Source of the DNA: Sebastes aleutianus
Lineage: Eukaryota > Chordata > Actinopteri > Perciformes > Sebastidae
Direction of reading: 5' to 3'
DNA: 64,000 bases
Assembly: GCA_916700875.1 (NCBI GenBank)
Contig: CAKAKS010000293.1
Span: 186,001 to 250,000, forward strand
Part shown: one piece after another, positions 36,871 to 48,331 of the stretch
How the letters are laid out: every line of letters starts with the position of its first letter
Numbering within the stretch: position 1 is the first letter of the stretch
The notes under the pieces: generated by a model
What the model was told of the DNA's origin: nothing
What the model saw: the letters and a program-made list of their open reading frames with translations, nothing else
Database searches by the model: none
Made by a program: the position numbers and the translations under genes

Positions 36871-38604
36871 TTATATATTATATATATTTGATGTCATGCA
36901 TGTAGAAGAGTACAGGTAGTAAATAGTGACTGTAAGCAACACAACACATTTCTGTTTCACAGTCAAACTTTATTTGAGTAGACAGATGACAATATGAATT
37001 ATTCACAGCATGTTTAATCATCCCACCTGCAGTTATGTTGACATGGTACAGGAGAAAGTCTTTCAGCTCCGGTACGCTCCGGTGAGTGTAACGTTAACCG
37101 GTCTGTAGTCATGGTAACACAGAGACAGCTCCTACAGTAACTAATATACCATTACTCTGATTACTTCCATACGTTTATCAGGTGTCTTTTACCAGAAATA
37201 ATGAACTGACTACTGTTTCACATCTTCTATTTTCCACCCTGATGTTCTCTGTGTTTACACACCGTCTCATAGCGGTAGCATGTAGCTACATGCCAGCATG
37301 TTAGCTCTGTATCTCCATGTAAACAGAACTATCTGCTCACTGCTGATGTTTTCTTCTCCTCTGGGATGATTCTGTCGGTGGAAGCTGTGGAAAGGAAACC
37401 AGTAGCGACGGTGTGTCGGCCAATGCAACCGGTTGTTTTATTTATAAAGCAACCGCTTTATTTCTTAAGACACAACATGATATTTATTTGGAAGATGCTT
37501 TTGTCCAAAGCGACTTACAATTCAAGTCAATTTAAAGCTTCAGTAGGCAACAATGTTTTTGGCATCTCTGGGCAGACATCCCATAATAACCTTTCAGCAT
37601 ATTGTAATGCAAGTGTTCTGAGAGATCACTAGACTTCTGCTCCTCCTCATGGCTCTGTTTTCAGGCTTTAGAACATCTAGCTCATGACGGGAGACTTTGA
37701 CCAATCACAGGTCATTTCAGAGAAAGAGAGCGTTCCTATTGGCTGAGCTCCGGCTGGTGGGCGGTGCTTGGAATTTCCTCAGCAGATCTCAACATGGCTG
37801 CCGGGTCACAAACTCTCTCATGTTCCAGCTAAACAGAACACTACGAGATGATTCTGAGAACATGTGAGGGGAGAAAGAGAAACTACAGTAACAGAATATT
37901 GATTCATATGTGAAAATATGATTTGTGGTGATTTCTGGACGCTGACAGCAACGTTAACATTGCCGTTGCTTAGCAGCGGTGTTCTCACGACTTAACCACT
38001 TGAACGCCACGCACATGGTGTACACGACTTCCCGTGTTGTAAACACGAGCTCACCAGTTTCACTTGAAGGCAACATCTGTTCCAGATAAGAGGCCAGAAT
38101 CTTTCCGTTGCCTTTAAAAGGTCTTTGTCCACACTGTTAATGACAGTTGTTGCATTAGAACAACTGCCTTTGTCACAACAAAAAGCTCCTATCTATGTTT
38201 CAGTTGAGGTCTCATTTAATAACAGCATCTGTCTGTTCTAGTTCATGTCTGCAGACACCATCTCTTAATGGAATAGTTTCACTGCTCAACATCCATCCAA
38301 TGAGTTTCACTTTGGTTCCATCACAGTGTGACGCCTTTTTTCCAAACTTATTTGTTTTGCAATGAAATCTTTATTGTAGGCTCAAGTTACAGAAGGTCTA
38401 CTGACGAATAAAATGACCAAACAAACACAGATCTATAGATTATCAAGGGCAGTTATGATATCCATCCATACCCTTATTGCTATTTGTAAAATGGTCTCTT
38501 GTTGCAGCTGTGAAGTCTGCGTTGATTAGCAGTAAGAGACAGAGAGATGGATTTAGATCTTAGCTCAACACAGTCAGGTCTGACAGAGAATCAGTAATCA
38601 ATAT
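36871..38604. other. Gene-free interval with small repeat pieces
   Basis: ttggaagatgcttttgtccaaagcgacttacaa at about 37489-37521 resembles a tail shared by several fish SINE/LINE families. 37960-38065 pairs with the repeat at 1979-2120. No gene is seen. Confidence 0.45.
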
Positions 38605-39314
38605 TAGGGCCATCAATCCATTAAAATATTTAATAGCAAATTAATCACACATGTTTTATCTGTTCTAAATGAACCTTAAAGGAGATTAGTCAAATATTTA
38701 ATCCTCTTATCAACATGGAAGTGGACACATATGCTGCTTTATGTAAATGTATGTATATATTTATTATAGTAAATCAATGAACACAAATCAATGACAGATA
38801 TTGATCCAGAAACCCTCACAGGTACTGCATTTAGCATAAAACAATATACTCCAATCATAACATGGCAAACTGCAGCCCAACAGGCAACAACAGCTGTCAG
38901 TGTGTCAGTGTGCTGACTTGACTATGACTTGCCCCAAACTGCATGTGATTATCATAAAGTGGGCATGTCTGTAAAGGGGAGACTCGTGGGTACCCATAGA
39001 ACCCATTTACATTCACTGATCTGGAGGTCAGAGGTCAAGGGACCCCTTTGAAAATGGACATGACAGGTTTTTCCTCGCCAAAATTTAGCGTAAGTTTGGA
39101 GCGTTATTTAACCTCCTTCACGACAAGCTAGTCTGACCTGGTTGGTACCGATGGATCCATCAGGTTCTATAGTTTACTATGATACCAGTATCTTCACTCT
39201 AGCTTTAACACTGAGCCGCTGCAACCTAATAATCACAAGTTGCGTTAAAGAAATTAGTGGCATTAAAACAAATTTGCATTAGCATATTATTATCACGTTA
39301 ACTTAGACAGCCCT
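38605..39314. mobile_element. hAT non-autonomous element, about 710 bp, inverted
   Basis: Begins tagggccatcaatccatta and ends gttaacttagacagcccta. It is the same family as the 702-bp LRR-intron elements in opposite orientation. It is more diverged and no clear target duplication remains. It lies just downstream of the FIIND-CARD stop codon and could fall in that gene's 3' flank. Confidence 0.8.
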
Positions 39315-39660
39315 AATGAAAACTAAATTAATAATTTCCAAAGATTAGCAATAAGAAGACGGTCCCAAAACATATAGAAATGTCACAAGCTCTCTATCGC
39401 AGGTCTTCATCACCGACAACACATCAGTAGTTATCACAAGTAAATGATTATAAAATCTTGAGACCAAACCACAAGAGATTGAAAATGAATTCACTTTTCC
39501 CCCAAACTTCAGTGAATCACCTTCAGAGTGAAAGTCCACACAGGCTTCCACGACGGAATTTATCATTTAAAGACAACAATAAGTGATGTGAGTCTCTGAA
39601 ACAGCCAGATATTATAGAGATTCATCATCACACTCCACAGCTTCTTGCTTTTGCTTCATC

Positions 39661-40091
39661 CTAAGTTCTGAAAACCCACGGATCCTCCTTACGGAGAGCA
39701 GCGATCAGAACTGAGCTGGCTTCAGTTCCCTTTAGTCGTACCGTGTCGATCAGGTCTCGTGCTTTATCTCTCTTGGTTTTTGTTCTGATTGATTGCATTT
39801 CACCATCGCTTATAACGCAACGCTGAAAGAGTTCATCCAGAAGCCTGTTCAGATTAGGATCAGACATTCCCTCTACAAACTTTGTTCGAACAAACCGCAG
39901 CCTCTCCTCTGGTGTGACGCTGTCCTCTGGTGAGACGTTGTCCTCTGGTGAGACGTTGTCCTCTGCTGGGACGCTGTCCTCTGGTGGGATGTTGTCCTCT
40001 GGTGAGACGTTGTCCTCTGGTGAGACGTTGTCCTCTGATGGGACGTTGTCCTCTGGTGGGACGTTCCTCTGAGGGATTTCCATTGTTAGAT
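39661..40091 (-). CDS. FIIND-CARD gene, exon 8: hexapeptide linker and CARD
   Basis: Follows acceptor ttatctctcag at 40092-40093 and ends in TAG at 39661-39663. It encodes DLTMEIPQR, nine acidic six-residue repeats, then a CARD: RLRFVRTKFVEGMSDPNLN, LLDELFQRCVISDGEMQSI, KRDKARDLIDTVRLKG and a final helix ending DPWVFRT. The helical pattern and the LxxxGV(I)xxxEM and ARxLIDTVRxKG motifs are typical of fish CARDs in ASC, caspase-1 and NLRP1. Confidence 0.92.
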
Positions 40092-42094
40092 CTGAGAGAT
40101 AACCAGGGAAAAAAAAAAAAAAACACTTTTAAAGAGCAGTTCAACTGAAATGAAACGTCATGTTTCTGTACAGCAACATGTCTGATCTGTCAATCAGTTG
40201 TTCTGTGTTCAAAACCAGAAACCAAAAGGGAGTGTTACGTCCCAGTAAGGTCTAAGCAACATGAGCCGGTGGTATCAGGCGTACAGTAGCCGTTTATTGT
40301 TAAATGGACAATTAAAATGATAGAAAACAGGCTGCAGGCAATTTACCAACAAAGTCGCAGCAAACAAAAGCGAACACAAGTGTTGACATAAAATGTAAAT
40401 TAGGAACAGACTTCTAATGACGCCGAAATCAATAACTCAATAAAACAAAAATGACTGCAAACTAGAAATTAGGATCACAGCTGAGCTGGCAAACAACTCA
40501 ATATAAACAAGAAATAAAACTCTATTTTAACTACGCTCAACACTAATAATCCAAAACACACAAGTGGCAGCCGCCTCTTTAACGAGTGTATCTACACAGA
40601 GGAAAAACACTAACCAACTATCACAGTGAGATGTGACCTAAAAACACTTCTACTCTCTAGCCCAGTTCCAACCAAATCACAAATGCTTCTATACTCCAAA
40701 GTTCACATCACACAGAGAAGCAACGAGGTGGACTGATCAAGCAGAATCACAGCCACCCGTGTCGTTCATCTCCGGGCCTCTTTTAAATGATTCCACTGGT
40801 TTCCCCCCGGCCAAGGAGTGGTGGACACAGCGGTGACATCACACGAAAGAGGGAGGGAGCCGGGCCAGCATCAGCAGTTTGGAAACCTGCAAAGATAGTT
40901 AATGCTAGGCAGACCTACCACTCTGATTAGTTTTAAAGTTACGGAGCCCGTAACAGGGAGACATTCATATTTGATTTTTTTTTGGTTTCATGATTCTTCT
41001 CTGTGGTGAGTGCATGTTCTCTCCGGTAGAGACATGTACTGTTGGTTAGGTTAAATGACGACTAGGGTCTGAAATTAACTTTTTTCACTTCCTGCCACTG
41101 TGGCAGACAAGTATTTTTTTTATCTGCCACTTTTGAAATCTCTGCGCTAAATGAAGGAAAACAATTTTAGATCTGATGTCATTCAATGTTCGATATATTT
41201 TACATAAAAAAACATTACATGCACGGTAAATTACAGTGTTTGAATTACACCGTAGCTTCTGGGGCTGGGAGGGTACTGTACTCAGTACTGTACTGTACTT
41301 TGTTATTGTCATCTGTAGTGGTTATTTGTGTTGCACCCTTAAAGAGACATGACTCCATCCTCCTTTTGGCAACTTTTATTCTTCCCAGTTCTGTTGAAGT
41401 TATCTTTACACGAAGCAATCAGAACCGCTCGCACACAAATGTAAACAACAAGCACGTTCTCTAATCGCTACTGCGCTGACTGATGACATCGTCACACTCT
41501 GAACTTTGACCTTTGCGATAATGACATTGCGCTGACTGATGACATCACATCACTCTGAATTGACTTCTCGGTAATAACATAAATCAGATAATAGTGTGGT
41601 GTAGTGCAGTGACAACATTTACATAAAAACACACAATTGCTTTGATAAAAAAAAAATCTTGGTAAGTTGTTATGAAGTTTAACAGGTCATAATTCCCTCT
41701 TTAATATCTAATGTTTACTGATGTGAAAACATCTCCTACAAACAACTGGATTTATTCAAGTTTCTCACCAAAAACGTAATTTTACTAGATTACATTTGAA
41801 CACATCATGATAACGTTGTAATTTACCTTCACCCAATAGTCCTTTTACTGGGCAGACCGTGAACGTCTCATAATAATAACTCAATGGCACCTCCGTTAAC
41901 GTGAGTAGCTCCGTTATTTATCCAGTCAGGACTGTGCTGCTAACGGCTGCTAACAGCTAACGTTACTAACTCTCCTCCTGATGATTTCACCCGCCACTGC
42001 CAACAATTTACCCACATTTTGGCGGGTGGCGGGTGCTGATTTCAGACCCTGATGACGACTCTAAATTGCTCGTAGGTGTGAATGTGAGTGTGCA

Positions 42095-42125
<31 letters not shown>

Positions 42126-45001
42126 CAGCTGTGTGATTGACTGGACACCTGTCTAGGTGTTCCTCACCAGTAACAGCTGGGATCAGCCCTCTAAGGATAA
42201 GCCGTTACAGATAATGGATGGATGGTTTCATGAAGGAGCCCTCTATTAACCCGTCGGTATACCGCTAGTTCTGTTTACATAGATGAAGAGCTTGTTTCCT
42301 TAAGCTGGGGACGCACCGACCCGACATCAGAGAACTAGCGGCGATGAAGGCCGACTGTCGCGTCGCCTCACGTCGCCTTTGTTTTGGCCGACAAGTCGCA
42401 CTCCAACAAACCGCAAAGACGACAGCCGACGGTCAGTTAGCTCGTACGTTCTGCTCCTGTGAGAGGAAATAACTCTCCACACCAGCAGGCGGCGGTAGTC
42501 TGTATCCATCATTCAGAAAGGGAAACAGGAAGAGCGAGGACGGAGGATATACAAGCCGTCGTTATGACACGTACATGAAACAAACCATTTTCACACCACT
42601 CTCACTCACCACTTAGCTTCATTCCAGATGTTCATGTCGCTGTGAGAATATGGTACCGTCGGGTATCCACATGTTGACGTTGGTAGAGTAGTGTAATGTA
42701 ATGTGTTCGTAGCGAATGAGAAATAATCCTGATCTCAAAATTGATCCAAATAATAAAAAGGTAATCTTTACCTGCTTGAAACAGATCACATCTCCAGACG
42801 TCTTCTGTCCTCTCTTGATTCCGGACCATCAGAGTCACTTCCTCTGGGATCGTAGTCAGGAGAACTTTAAATGTCGGATGGTAATTTGGTCCATAATTTG
42901 AGCGGTATGGTGCACGCTGAAAACCAGAAGCATCACGTCATTTTCAATCTTGTTAAAAATGTTTATCTGGTACTTTCTTAATTGTGAATCTATTTTCAAC
43001 ATGCGGCCAAAATTATATTCATGATAATTCTGCGACTTGACTCACATCAGGTTGTATTCTGAAGCTCCCAGGTTCACAGTGGACACTGTAACTTTGACCA
43101 AAGTTGAGAAAACAGTCGGCAGTGTTCGGGATGTACGTAGCACCTCTTTGTTGGGCCTCAACCTTCAGAAACAGAACATTTTTAATATGCTGTTAATGCT
43201 CATATTGTCGATTGTATTTATAGAGTACACGTAAAAACAACAAATGACCAAAGTGCCTCACAGAGCGATGAGAATTAGAATCAAATAAAACACAGAAATA
43301 ATTAAGAGGATGCAAGTAAATTAATAAAAGTGTAGAATAAATAATTCTGGATTAAAATCCTCAAAACATGACAGCATTGCACAGAAGTCAAATAAATAAG
43401 TAAAAACAGAGTGTGACCAGTCTTCAAGGTGACTACTGACAGACTAAAGGAAAGAGACGGGTCTTAAGACAGGTTTGAAGTTATCACTGGAGGAGGGAGA
43501 TGTAATGGTGAGGGGGAAACTGTTCCTCCATTCAGGACCAACAACCAAAAGAGCCCAATCAGCCCGGGATTCTAACTGGGAGCGGTGAGTCAGCAGATCT
43601 GAGGGGTCTGGAGGTGGAATAGGGGAACTGGTTTCAGTCCATGCAGAGCTTTAAAAACAAATCAAAGAACCTTAAAACCAACTCTGTCCTTCACTGGTAA
43701 CCAGTGAATAGAAGCCAACACACCAGTGCAGGGAGATATGGTCTCTCTTCCTGCTGCCAGTAATGAGTCATTTTAAACCAGACAGGCTGTCTGGCTGGAA
43801 CTTTGTGAGATCTTTTGTTGATCAGATTTGAAACTAGAATCAAAGATACACAGGAACATCTGGAAAGATCATCTTTAGAAGCATCAATCAATCAGGGCTT
43901 TGCTGACGATGGTCAGGAGGAATCAGGACTAAACTCAGCTGATTCATGTGTAGTGTGGTCCCGGCATCAGTCAGTTCTAACAAAGGCTGATCTGTCTTGG
44001 AGGGTAGGAGGACAACCACTGAAGAACATGTCCCTCCTTTTCAACACCACTGATGCAACAAGTGTGTAGCAGCCGTGTGCATCACTTTTTAGTGTCCCCT
44101 GGAAACAGTTTCCCTCGTCGTCTGTGCTTCTTGCAGCAGGTTTCTGTATTTGTTTTTTTCCCTATTTGCAGGATTTGTTGTCACGTTGGTGAAGATGTTT
44201 TCTTAATTTGCTTGTAAAACACACAATTAAATTTAGTCTACTTGCTTGTGTTTTTTAAAAGTTGCAGTTTGTTGAGCTCTCATGGCCACCATACCTTTAG
44301 ACCACTGTTTACTATTTACACCACCTGGTGGAAGGATCACGAATGACAAAGGCAGACAGAAAGGCAGCGCCGAGAGCAAAACACAGAAAGAAAAACTAAA
44401 AACGAAAGCACAATCTTACCACAGCATGAGGTTCATAAATAAAAGGAGCAATGTGTGACTGACAGGAATCATCTTTGTGGAAATAGCTGAGTTCTGGCTG
44501 ATGATGAGCACATATGACAGATGGCTTTACCTCGCTTACAAGGACGTTGTTGTTCAGCAGAAAGACATGGAGTACTTGATGTCTTATCTTGGGAGGTCGG
44601 AGAAACAGCAGGACTTGGCCATTTATCGGCCATAAGAGGTTCCGAATCGTATCCCAGATCAGGCCATAGGGAGAGAGGTGAGAGATCTTCACAACCACAT
44701 GAGTGTCTGTAATCTCCAGCGGCTCCAAGATGCTCATTCCATCATCAGAGATGTGAGCGACAGACAACAGGCCATCACGGAGCAATGCTGTGAAAGCAAA
44801 GAGCTGTTCAACTTTTGTTTTAATGCTAACAGGTTCATCTACCCAATTCATTTCTTACCACTTGCCACAATCTATTGCCTCTAACTCTGGAGCATCCCGA
44901 GGATGTGCCACTTCACCTCTATTCTTTACCTCCTATTTTTTAATTAATTATTATTTTACTGTTCCATGTGTGCATTTAGCGTTGTGCATAAAATCCATTA
45001 C

Positions 45002-45052
<51 letters not shown>

Positions 45053-47092
45053 CACGTCACCTAATGCAGCTAATTCCAACAAAGTACACATTAATAAACA
45101 TTTTTGCAATTTTACTGATTACTTTTGAACAATGTCTTTACCTTCCTTTGTGTCACAGTGTTGGAGGTGGAGCTGACGGAGAGCAGCATCCTCAGAACAC
45201 TTGATGTTGAACAGCGGCCCTGCAGCCATTTTGCCAGCTGATTGGAGGAGGCTCTCATCCCATTGGACGGTCCTGTACAGTAGCTCCGCCTCCTGAGCCA
45301 TGACGAACACCAGTCCAGTCAAAGCACACTGGAACACACCTGGACCAGGACACCTGAAGCTGTAGGACAAAGAGGGCCAAACTGATATGACAAGCATTTA
45401 TTGGCCTGTTAGTCTCTCTCTTTTAGTCGAGGCCTCAGCAAGGAAACGAGGTTGGTTGGGATATGACATGCTTTCTTTAAAGTTGGTGGGACATATCACC
45501 ACCATCCACATCTTTATCTGTGCTTATAAACTGGAGCCAAACAGCTCCATGTTGAAATCTAATTTCTGATGTTGAGGTTGAACCACGGCCTGCTCCTGGG
45601 CAGGATGCTAGCGCAGAGTTAGTTAGTTTGCTGCCAACTCAACCCAAACCTGTTGAAGGAAAAACAGAATCCTTTTTAAGAGTCAAAGCCTGTTTTAAAA
45701 AGAACGTTATCACTTATGTCTGCATACTTTTTGAAATGAAATGTAATGCTTTTAAGACCTTGACAGATAAGACTTAATACCCTTCAAGGCTAGGTGATAT
45801 GTTAAAATCAATATCACCACATTAATAAAGACAATATTACAATACTGGTATGAATGTCCATATATCAAGCATATGCAAATTCACATATAAACTAGTCAAA
45901 TTATTCTTGAATGCAAACTTTATCTATTCAAAATGAACCTTAAAGGGAGATTTGTCAAATATTTAATATTCTTATCAACATGGATGTGGACAAATATGCT
46001 GCTTTATGCAAATGTATTTTTCATTCACATATCTGGAGGTCAGAGGTCAAGGGACCCCTTTGAAAATGGACATGACAGGTTTTCCTCAAACAGCGGACCT
46101 GCTCCGGAGCAGGTTATGTTCCAGATAAGAGATCAACACATATATAAAAGCACCTCCTACTGACCAATCAGAGCTCGGTGAGCAGATCGTATGATAATAT
46201 TACACAAATATGAAGAAGTTAGAGTCATAATCAGACTAAAATAGAGTTTATACGATTACCTGTATGAAGATTCAGCTGTCTGCTCAGGTGAGAAGGATGT
46301 TGGAGCCTGAAATTAATAAAAGGAACAGAATTAGTTATTTTAATAGAAATACCAACTTGTCTTAGTGTTTAATAAAGTGATGAAATACTAGAGCCACACT
46401 GTCAATACTCAACTCAAGCACCCTGTATGAGTCAGAGAGGAAATGACTTCAATGGAGTGACAGTGTGAGGTGTGTTAGAGAAGACTACACAGAAGGACAA
46501 CTACACCAAGAACATGGGTCTCAATAAATGTGCAAACACAATCAGCATGCACCAGCTCCAGCACCAGCACCAGCTCCTGGACTGATGGTGGTCCTGCCAG
46601 TGACGAGAGCTCCGAGGCCAAGTTTAGTAAATAAATGATAGTTCAGTGATCTTCACTCCACACTATTAACTTCTGCAGGTGAATGCAGTCTAAGTTATTA
46701 AATGAATGTCTGCCTGCAGGTGTAATACACTACAGTTCTTCAGCGGTAGATCCTTGATAAATGTCCAAGTAAAGTCATCCATGGTTTAAACTGGAGGATT
46801 TCACACCGTACAACTGCTCCTTTCTCACCTTTTTGTCGTCCTCCGGTAGGTTTTCTTCCACATTCAGTTTGACATCTGAGTCCCCTGAAAGTGAAAGAGA
46901 ATATTGATGAATATTGTTCAAATAGACGTGATCTTAACAGCTGGAACAAAGATGGAACTGAGTAACAGTTTTGTTGTACAATGAGGACATTCTCATTTTA
47001 AGATCAGATGTGAATGTACAATAGTTTGATGAATGGGCGAAGTTGTTTCAATACTCACATTCTTTGGGTCTGGCAGCTCTGTAGACCTTCAT
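39661..47092 (-). CDS. FIIND-CARD protein (NLRP1/CARD8-like), 434 aa as modelled
   Basis: Eight coding exons, all in phase: 47092-47059, 46884-46829, 46306-46260, 45359-45142, 44787-44531, 43162-43046, 42916-42772 and 40091-39661, for 1,305 bp with stop. Residues 1-45 are an acidic leader. About 46-290 form FIIND: a ZU5 half (FRCPGPGVFQCALTGLVF, YRTVQWDESLLQSAGK) and a UPA half (SYSVHCEPGSFRIQPD, YGPNYHPTFKVLLTT). 301-354 are nine PEDNVS-like hexapeptides and 355-434 are a CARD. FIIND proteins cut themselves before a Ser; the candidate is Ser157 in SHLSPYG, with His130 27 residues ahead as in NLRP1 and CARD8. P1 is Leu, not the usual Phe. CARD would recruit ASC or a caspase. The ATG is uncertain: the first exon opens upstream with phase 2, which also fits an LRR exon from gene 2. 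No break was found. Confidence 0.88.
39911..40072. repeat. Coding 18-bp minisatellite, nine copies
   Basis: Plus-strand unit gtcctctggtgggacgtt, each copy encoding (N/S)V(P/S)(P/S/A)ED on the minus strand. Length changes by whole units keep the frame. Confidence 0.9.
40233..40955. mobile_element. Solo LTR, 723 bp
   Basis: Starts TGTTACGTCCC and ends CCCGTAACA, i.e. TG...CA with short inverted ends, flanked by a perfect 5-bp duplication gggag (40228-40232 and 40956-40960). No coding region is inside. These are the marks of a solo LTR left by recombination between two retroviral-like LTRs. It sits in the intron before the CARD exon. Confidence 0.7.
41063..42051. mobile_element. Non-autonomous hAT element, 989 bp
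   Basis: Starts tagggtctgaaattaac and ends gctgatttcagaccctg, flanked by a perfect 8-bp target duplication atgacgac (41055-41062 and 42052-42059). Internal ends also pair through ctgccactgtggcag and gccactgcc words. No transposase is encoded. It lies in the same intron as the solo LTR. Confidence 0.85.
42099..42125. repeat. TG microsatellite
   Basis: A (TG)n run of about 27 bp. Confidence 0.9.
42772..42916 (-). CDS. FIIND-CARD gene, exon 7: end of UPA
   Basis: A 145-bp exon from tggttttcag to AAGCAG/GTAAAG. It encodes RAPYRSNYGPNYHPTFKVLL followed by TTIPEEVTLMVRNQE and a short end DVWRCDLFQAG. GPNYHPTF and EEVTLMVR(D/N)QE are conserved in the UPA half of fish FIIND proteins. Confidence 0.9.
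43046..43162 (-). CDS. FIIND-CARD gene, exon 6: middle of UPA
   Basis: A 117-bp phase-0 exon from gtttctgaag to CCTGAT/GTGAGT. It encodes VEAQQRGATYIPNTADCFLN followed by FGQSYSVHCEPGSFRIQPD. The (G)QSYS(V/L)HC motif is a UPA hallmark. Confidence 0.9.
43230..44395. other. FIIND-CARD intron with probable old repeat
   Basis: 43470-43800 contains phrases common in dispersed fish repeats (catgcagagctttaaaaac, ggtaaccagtgaatagaagcc, gatatggtctctcttcctgctg). No coding exon is seen. Confidence 0.45.
44531..44787 (-). CDS. FIIND-CARD gene, exon 5: autocleavage region and start of UPA
   Basis: A 257-bp exon from gctttcacag to AGCGAG/GTAAAG. It encodes ALLRDGLLSVAHISDDGMSI, then LEPLEITDTHVVVKISHL, then SPYGLIWDTIRNLL and GQVLLFLRPPK...VFLLNNNVLVSE. 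The proposed scissile bond lies between Leu156 and Ser157 (Ser codon at 44672-44674). The downstream part of the open frame beyond the donor is intron. Confidence 0.92.
45005..45049. repeat. TA microsatellite
   Basis: An uninterrupted (TA)n run of about 45 bp in the intron of the FIIND-CARD gene. Confidence 0.95.
45142..45359 (-). CDS. FIIND-CARD gene, exon 4: ZU5 half of FIIND
   Basis: A 218-bp exon from tttgtcctacag to AAGGAAG/GTAAAG. It encodes FRCPGPGVFQCALTGLVFVM, AQEAELLYRTVQWDESLLQS, AGKMAAGPLFNIKCSED and LHLQHCDTKE. This is the best conserved part of fish FIIND proteins, with the YRTVQWDESLLQSAGK signature. Confidence 0.93.
45919..46085. mobile_element. Fragment of the 700-bp hAT family
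   Basis: Matches the internal part of the elements at 11377 and 38605 (aaccttaaagggagatttgtcaaatatttaat and ctggaggtcagaggtcaagg) but lacks both ends. Confidence 0.7.
46260..46306 (-). CDS. FIIND-CARD gene, exon 3
   Basis: A 47-bp exon from ttaatttcag to TACAG/GTAATC. It encodes APTSFSPEQTAESSY; its end joins the next exon as SYSFRCPG, the typical entry into FIIND. It starts in phase 0. Confidence 0.82.
46829..46884 (-). CDS. FIIND-CARD gene, exon 2
   Basis: A 56-bp exon from tcactttcag to AAAAAG/GTGAGA. It encodes DSDVKLNVEENLPEDDKK, acidic and low complexity. Its frame agrees with exons on both sides. Confidence 0.75.
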
Positions 47093-47099
47093 GTCTGTA
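47059..47099 (-). CDS. FIIND-CARD gene, exon 1 as modelled
   Basis: A 41-bp exon from gatctctacag to AAAGAAT/GTGAGT. It contains ATG at 47092-47090 (MKVYRAARPKE) in the downstream frame. The seven bases before the ATG stay open and need two bases from an upstream exon, the phase left by normal LRR exons. So this may be an internal exon and the ATG may not be the true start. Confidence 0.6.
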
Positions 47100-47470
47100 C
47101 TGTAGAGATCAACACAGACCCAAAAGTTACAGAACAAGTTTAAAATAATTGTCCGTTCTTTGAGTTAGCATCAATCTATCAGAATTAAATGCTTATCATC
47201 ATATCTGCACCATGAAGACTACAACTGACTGCTGACAATCATGTTCTGTGCCTACATTAAAGGAAATAACTAGTCATTAGTCTCGATCCAACACACATCA
47301 AAAGAAAACACAACGAACTACACTTTTCACTCGACTGTAAATTCACACGTCTGTAAAAACATTGCTGACTGACTGTAAAATGTTGCTTTGCATTATCAGG
47401 TTGCCTTTTATTGTTTGTGGAAGAAGGAAAGAATGCAGAGAAGAAAAGAAACATAGGATGTGGGGGGGGG

Positions 47471-47672
47471 GCGGTAGCTCAGTCTGACGGCTCTGGAACC
47501 GGAGGGTCCCCGGTTCCTGTCGGGGGGCCCCGGACCCCCAAACTGCTCCCCGGGCGCTGTATAGTAGCTGCCCACTGCCCCTAATACTAGGATGGGTAGA
47601 TGCAGAAGGTAACATCACTGGGTGCTGTGCTGTGTTCAATGTACTGTGTGACAATAACAATTACACATTTAC
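47471..47672 (+). mobile_element. tRNA-derived SINE
   Basis: A G-run followed by gcggtagctcagtctgacgg (A-box like), ggaaccggagggtccccggttcctgt (B-box region), ccccaaactgctccccgggcg, ctgcccactgccc, gatgggtagatgcagaagg and a tail gtgtgacaataacaattac. This order of phrases is that of a common fish tRNA-derived SINE. Not a functional tRNA. Confidence 0.75.
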
Positions 47673-48331
47673 ACATGAAAAAGAGGAGAAACTGCACTCA
47701 GTGGGAGAAATCCCTGATTTCTTGTGCCAGGTGAAGCTTCCTCTGCAGAGTGACAGTTCTCACCCAACAGAGCAGGAACCCAAGGCTCGGTTCCCAGTAG
47801 AGATACCTTGAATCCCAGTAGAAGGACCTCTGGTAATTTGGCTGTGAGGGTTCTCATCCTTGTTGCTGCACTAGCAACTCTTAAGCTTTGTTTATACTGA
47901 CGTGAGACGCCGTGGCGAGGGCCTGCGGAGATGGCGAGCACGCTACGAGCATACACAGAGGCGTTTATGCTCAGAGCGTTGTTCGCTGCAGTATGCTCCG
48001 AAACGCCAGGAGGCGTACAAACAAGATATCAAGTGGATCAGCAAGAAGTCAACGAGTGGTACCGGAGAGGAGAGTAGGTTGCCTGGCAACAATAGTAAAC
48101 ACCGACGTACGTACCGCCAAACATTATATCTGTGTACTGTAATTATTACTGTGACCTCCTGACCTCCAAGTCTAAACTACTTCCTGTCTCTCGGTGCTTC
48201 CCCTCGGGTCGCTGCTCTTTACATCAGACCTTTTTATCTTTAACAAAACGATCTCTCAGATTCTTTCACAGCCTGCAGCAGAAAACCTCTTTTTACCCAG
48301 AGTGAGGAATATTTCTTTACAAGTATTTAAT
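47673..48331. other. Gene-free interval
   Basis: Overlapping open frames on both strands (47669-48162) lack any recognised domain. GC-rich words such as gagacgccgtggcgaggg and aacgccaggaggcgtac suggest old mobile DNA, but no ends were found. Confidence 0.4.

Noticed and set aside
39930..40148. Plus-strand frame with CPLVRR repeats
   Set aside because: Antisense of the hexapeptide linker in the FIIND-CARD exon.
44790..45128. 112-codon frame with an IYIYIYIY run
   Set aside because: The run is a translated TA microsatellite in an intron.
47471..47545. Possible tRNA gene with G-rich start
   Set aside because: Only Pol III box-like words occur; the downstream body matches a tRNA-derived fish SINE.
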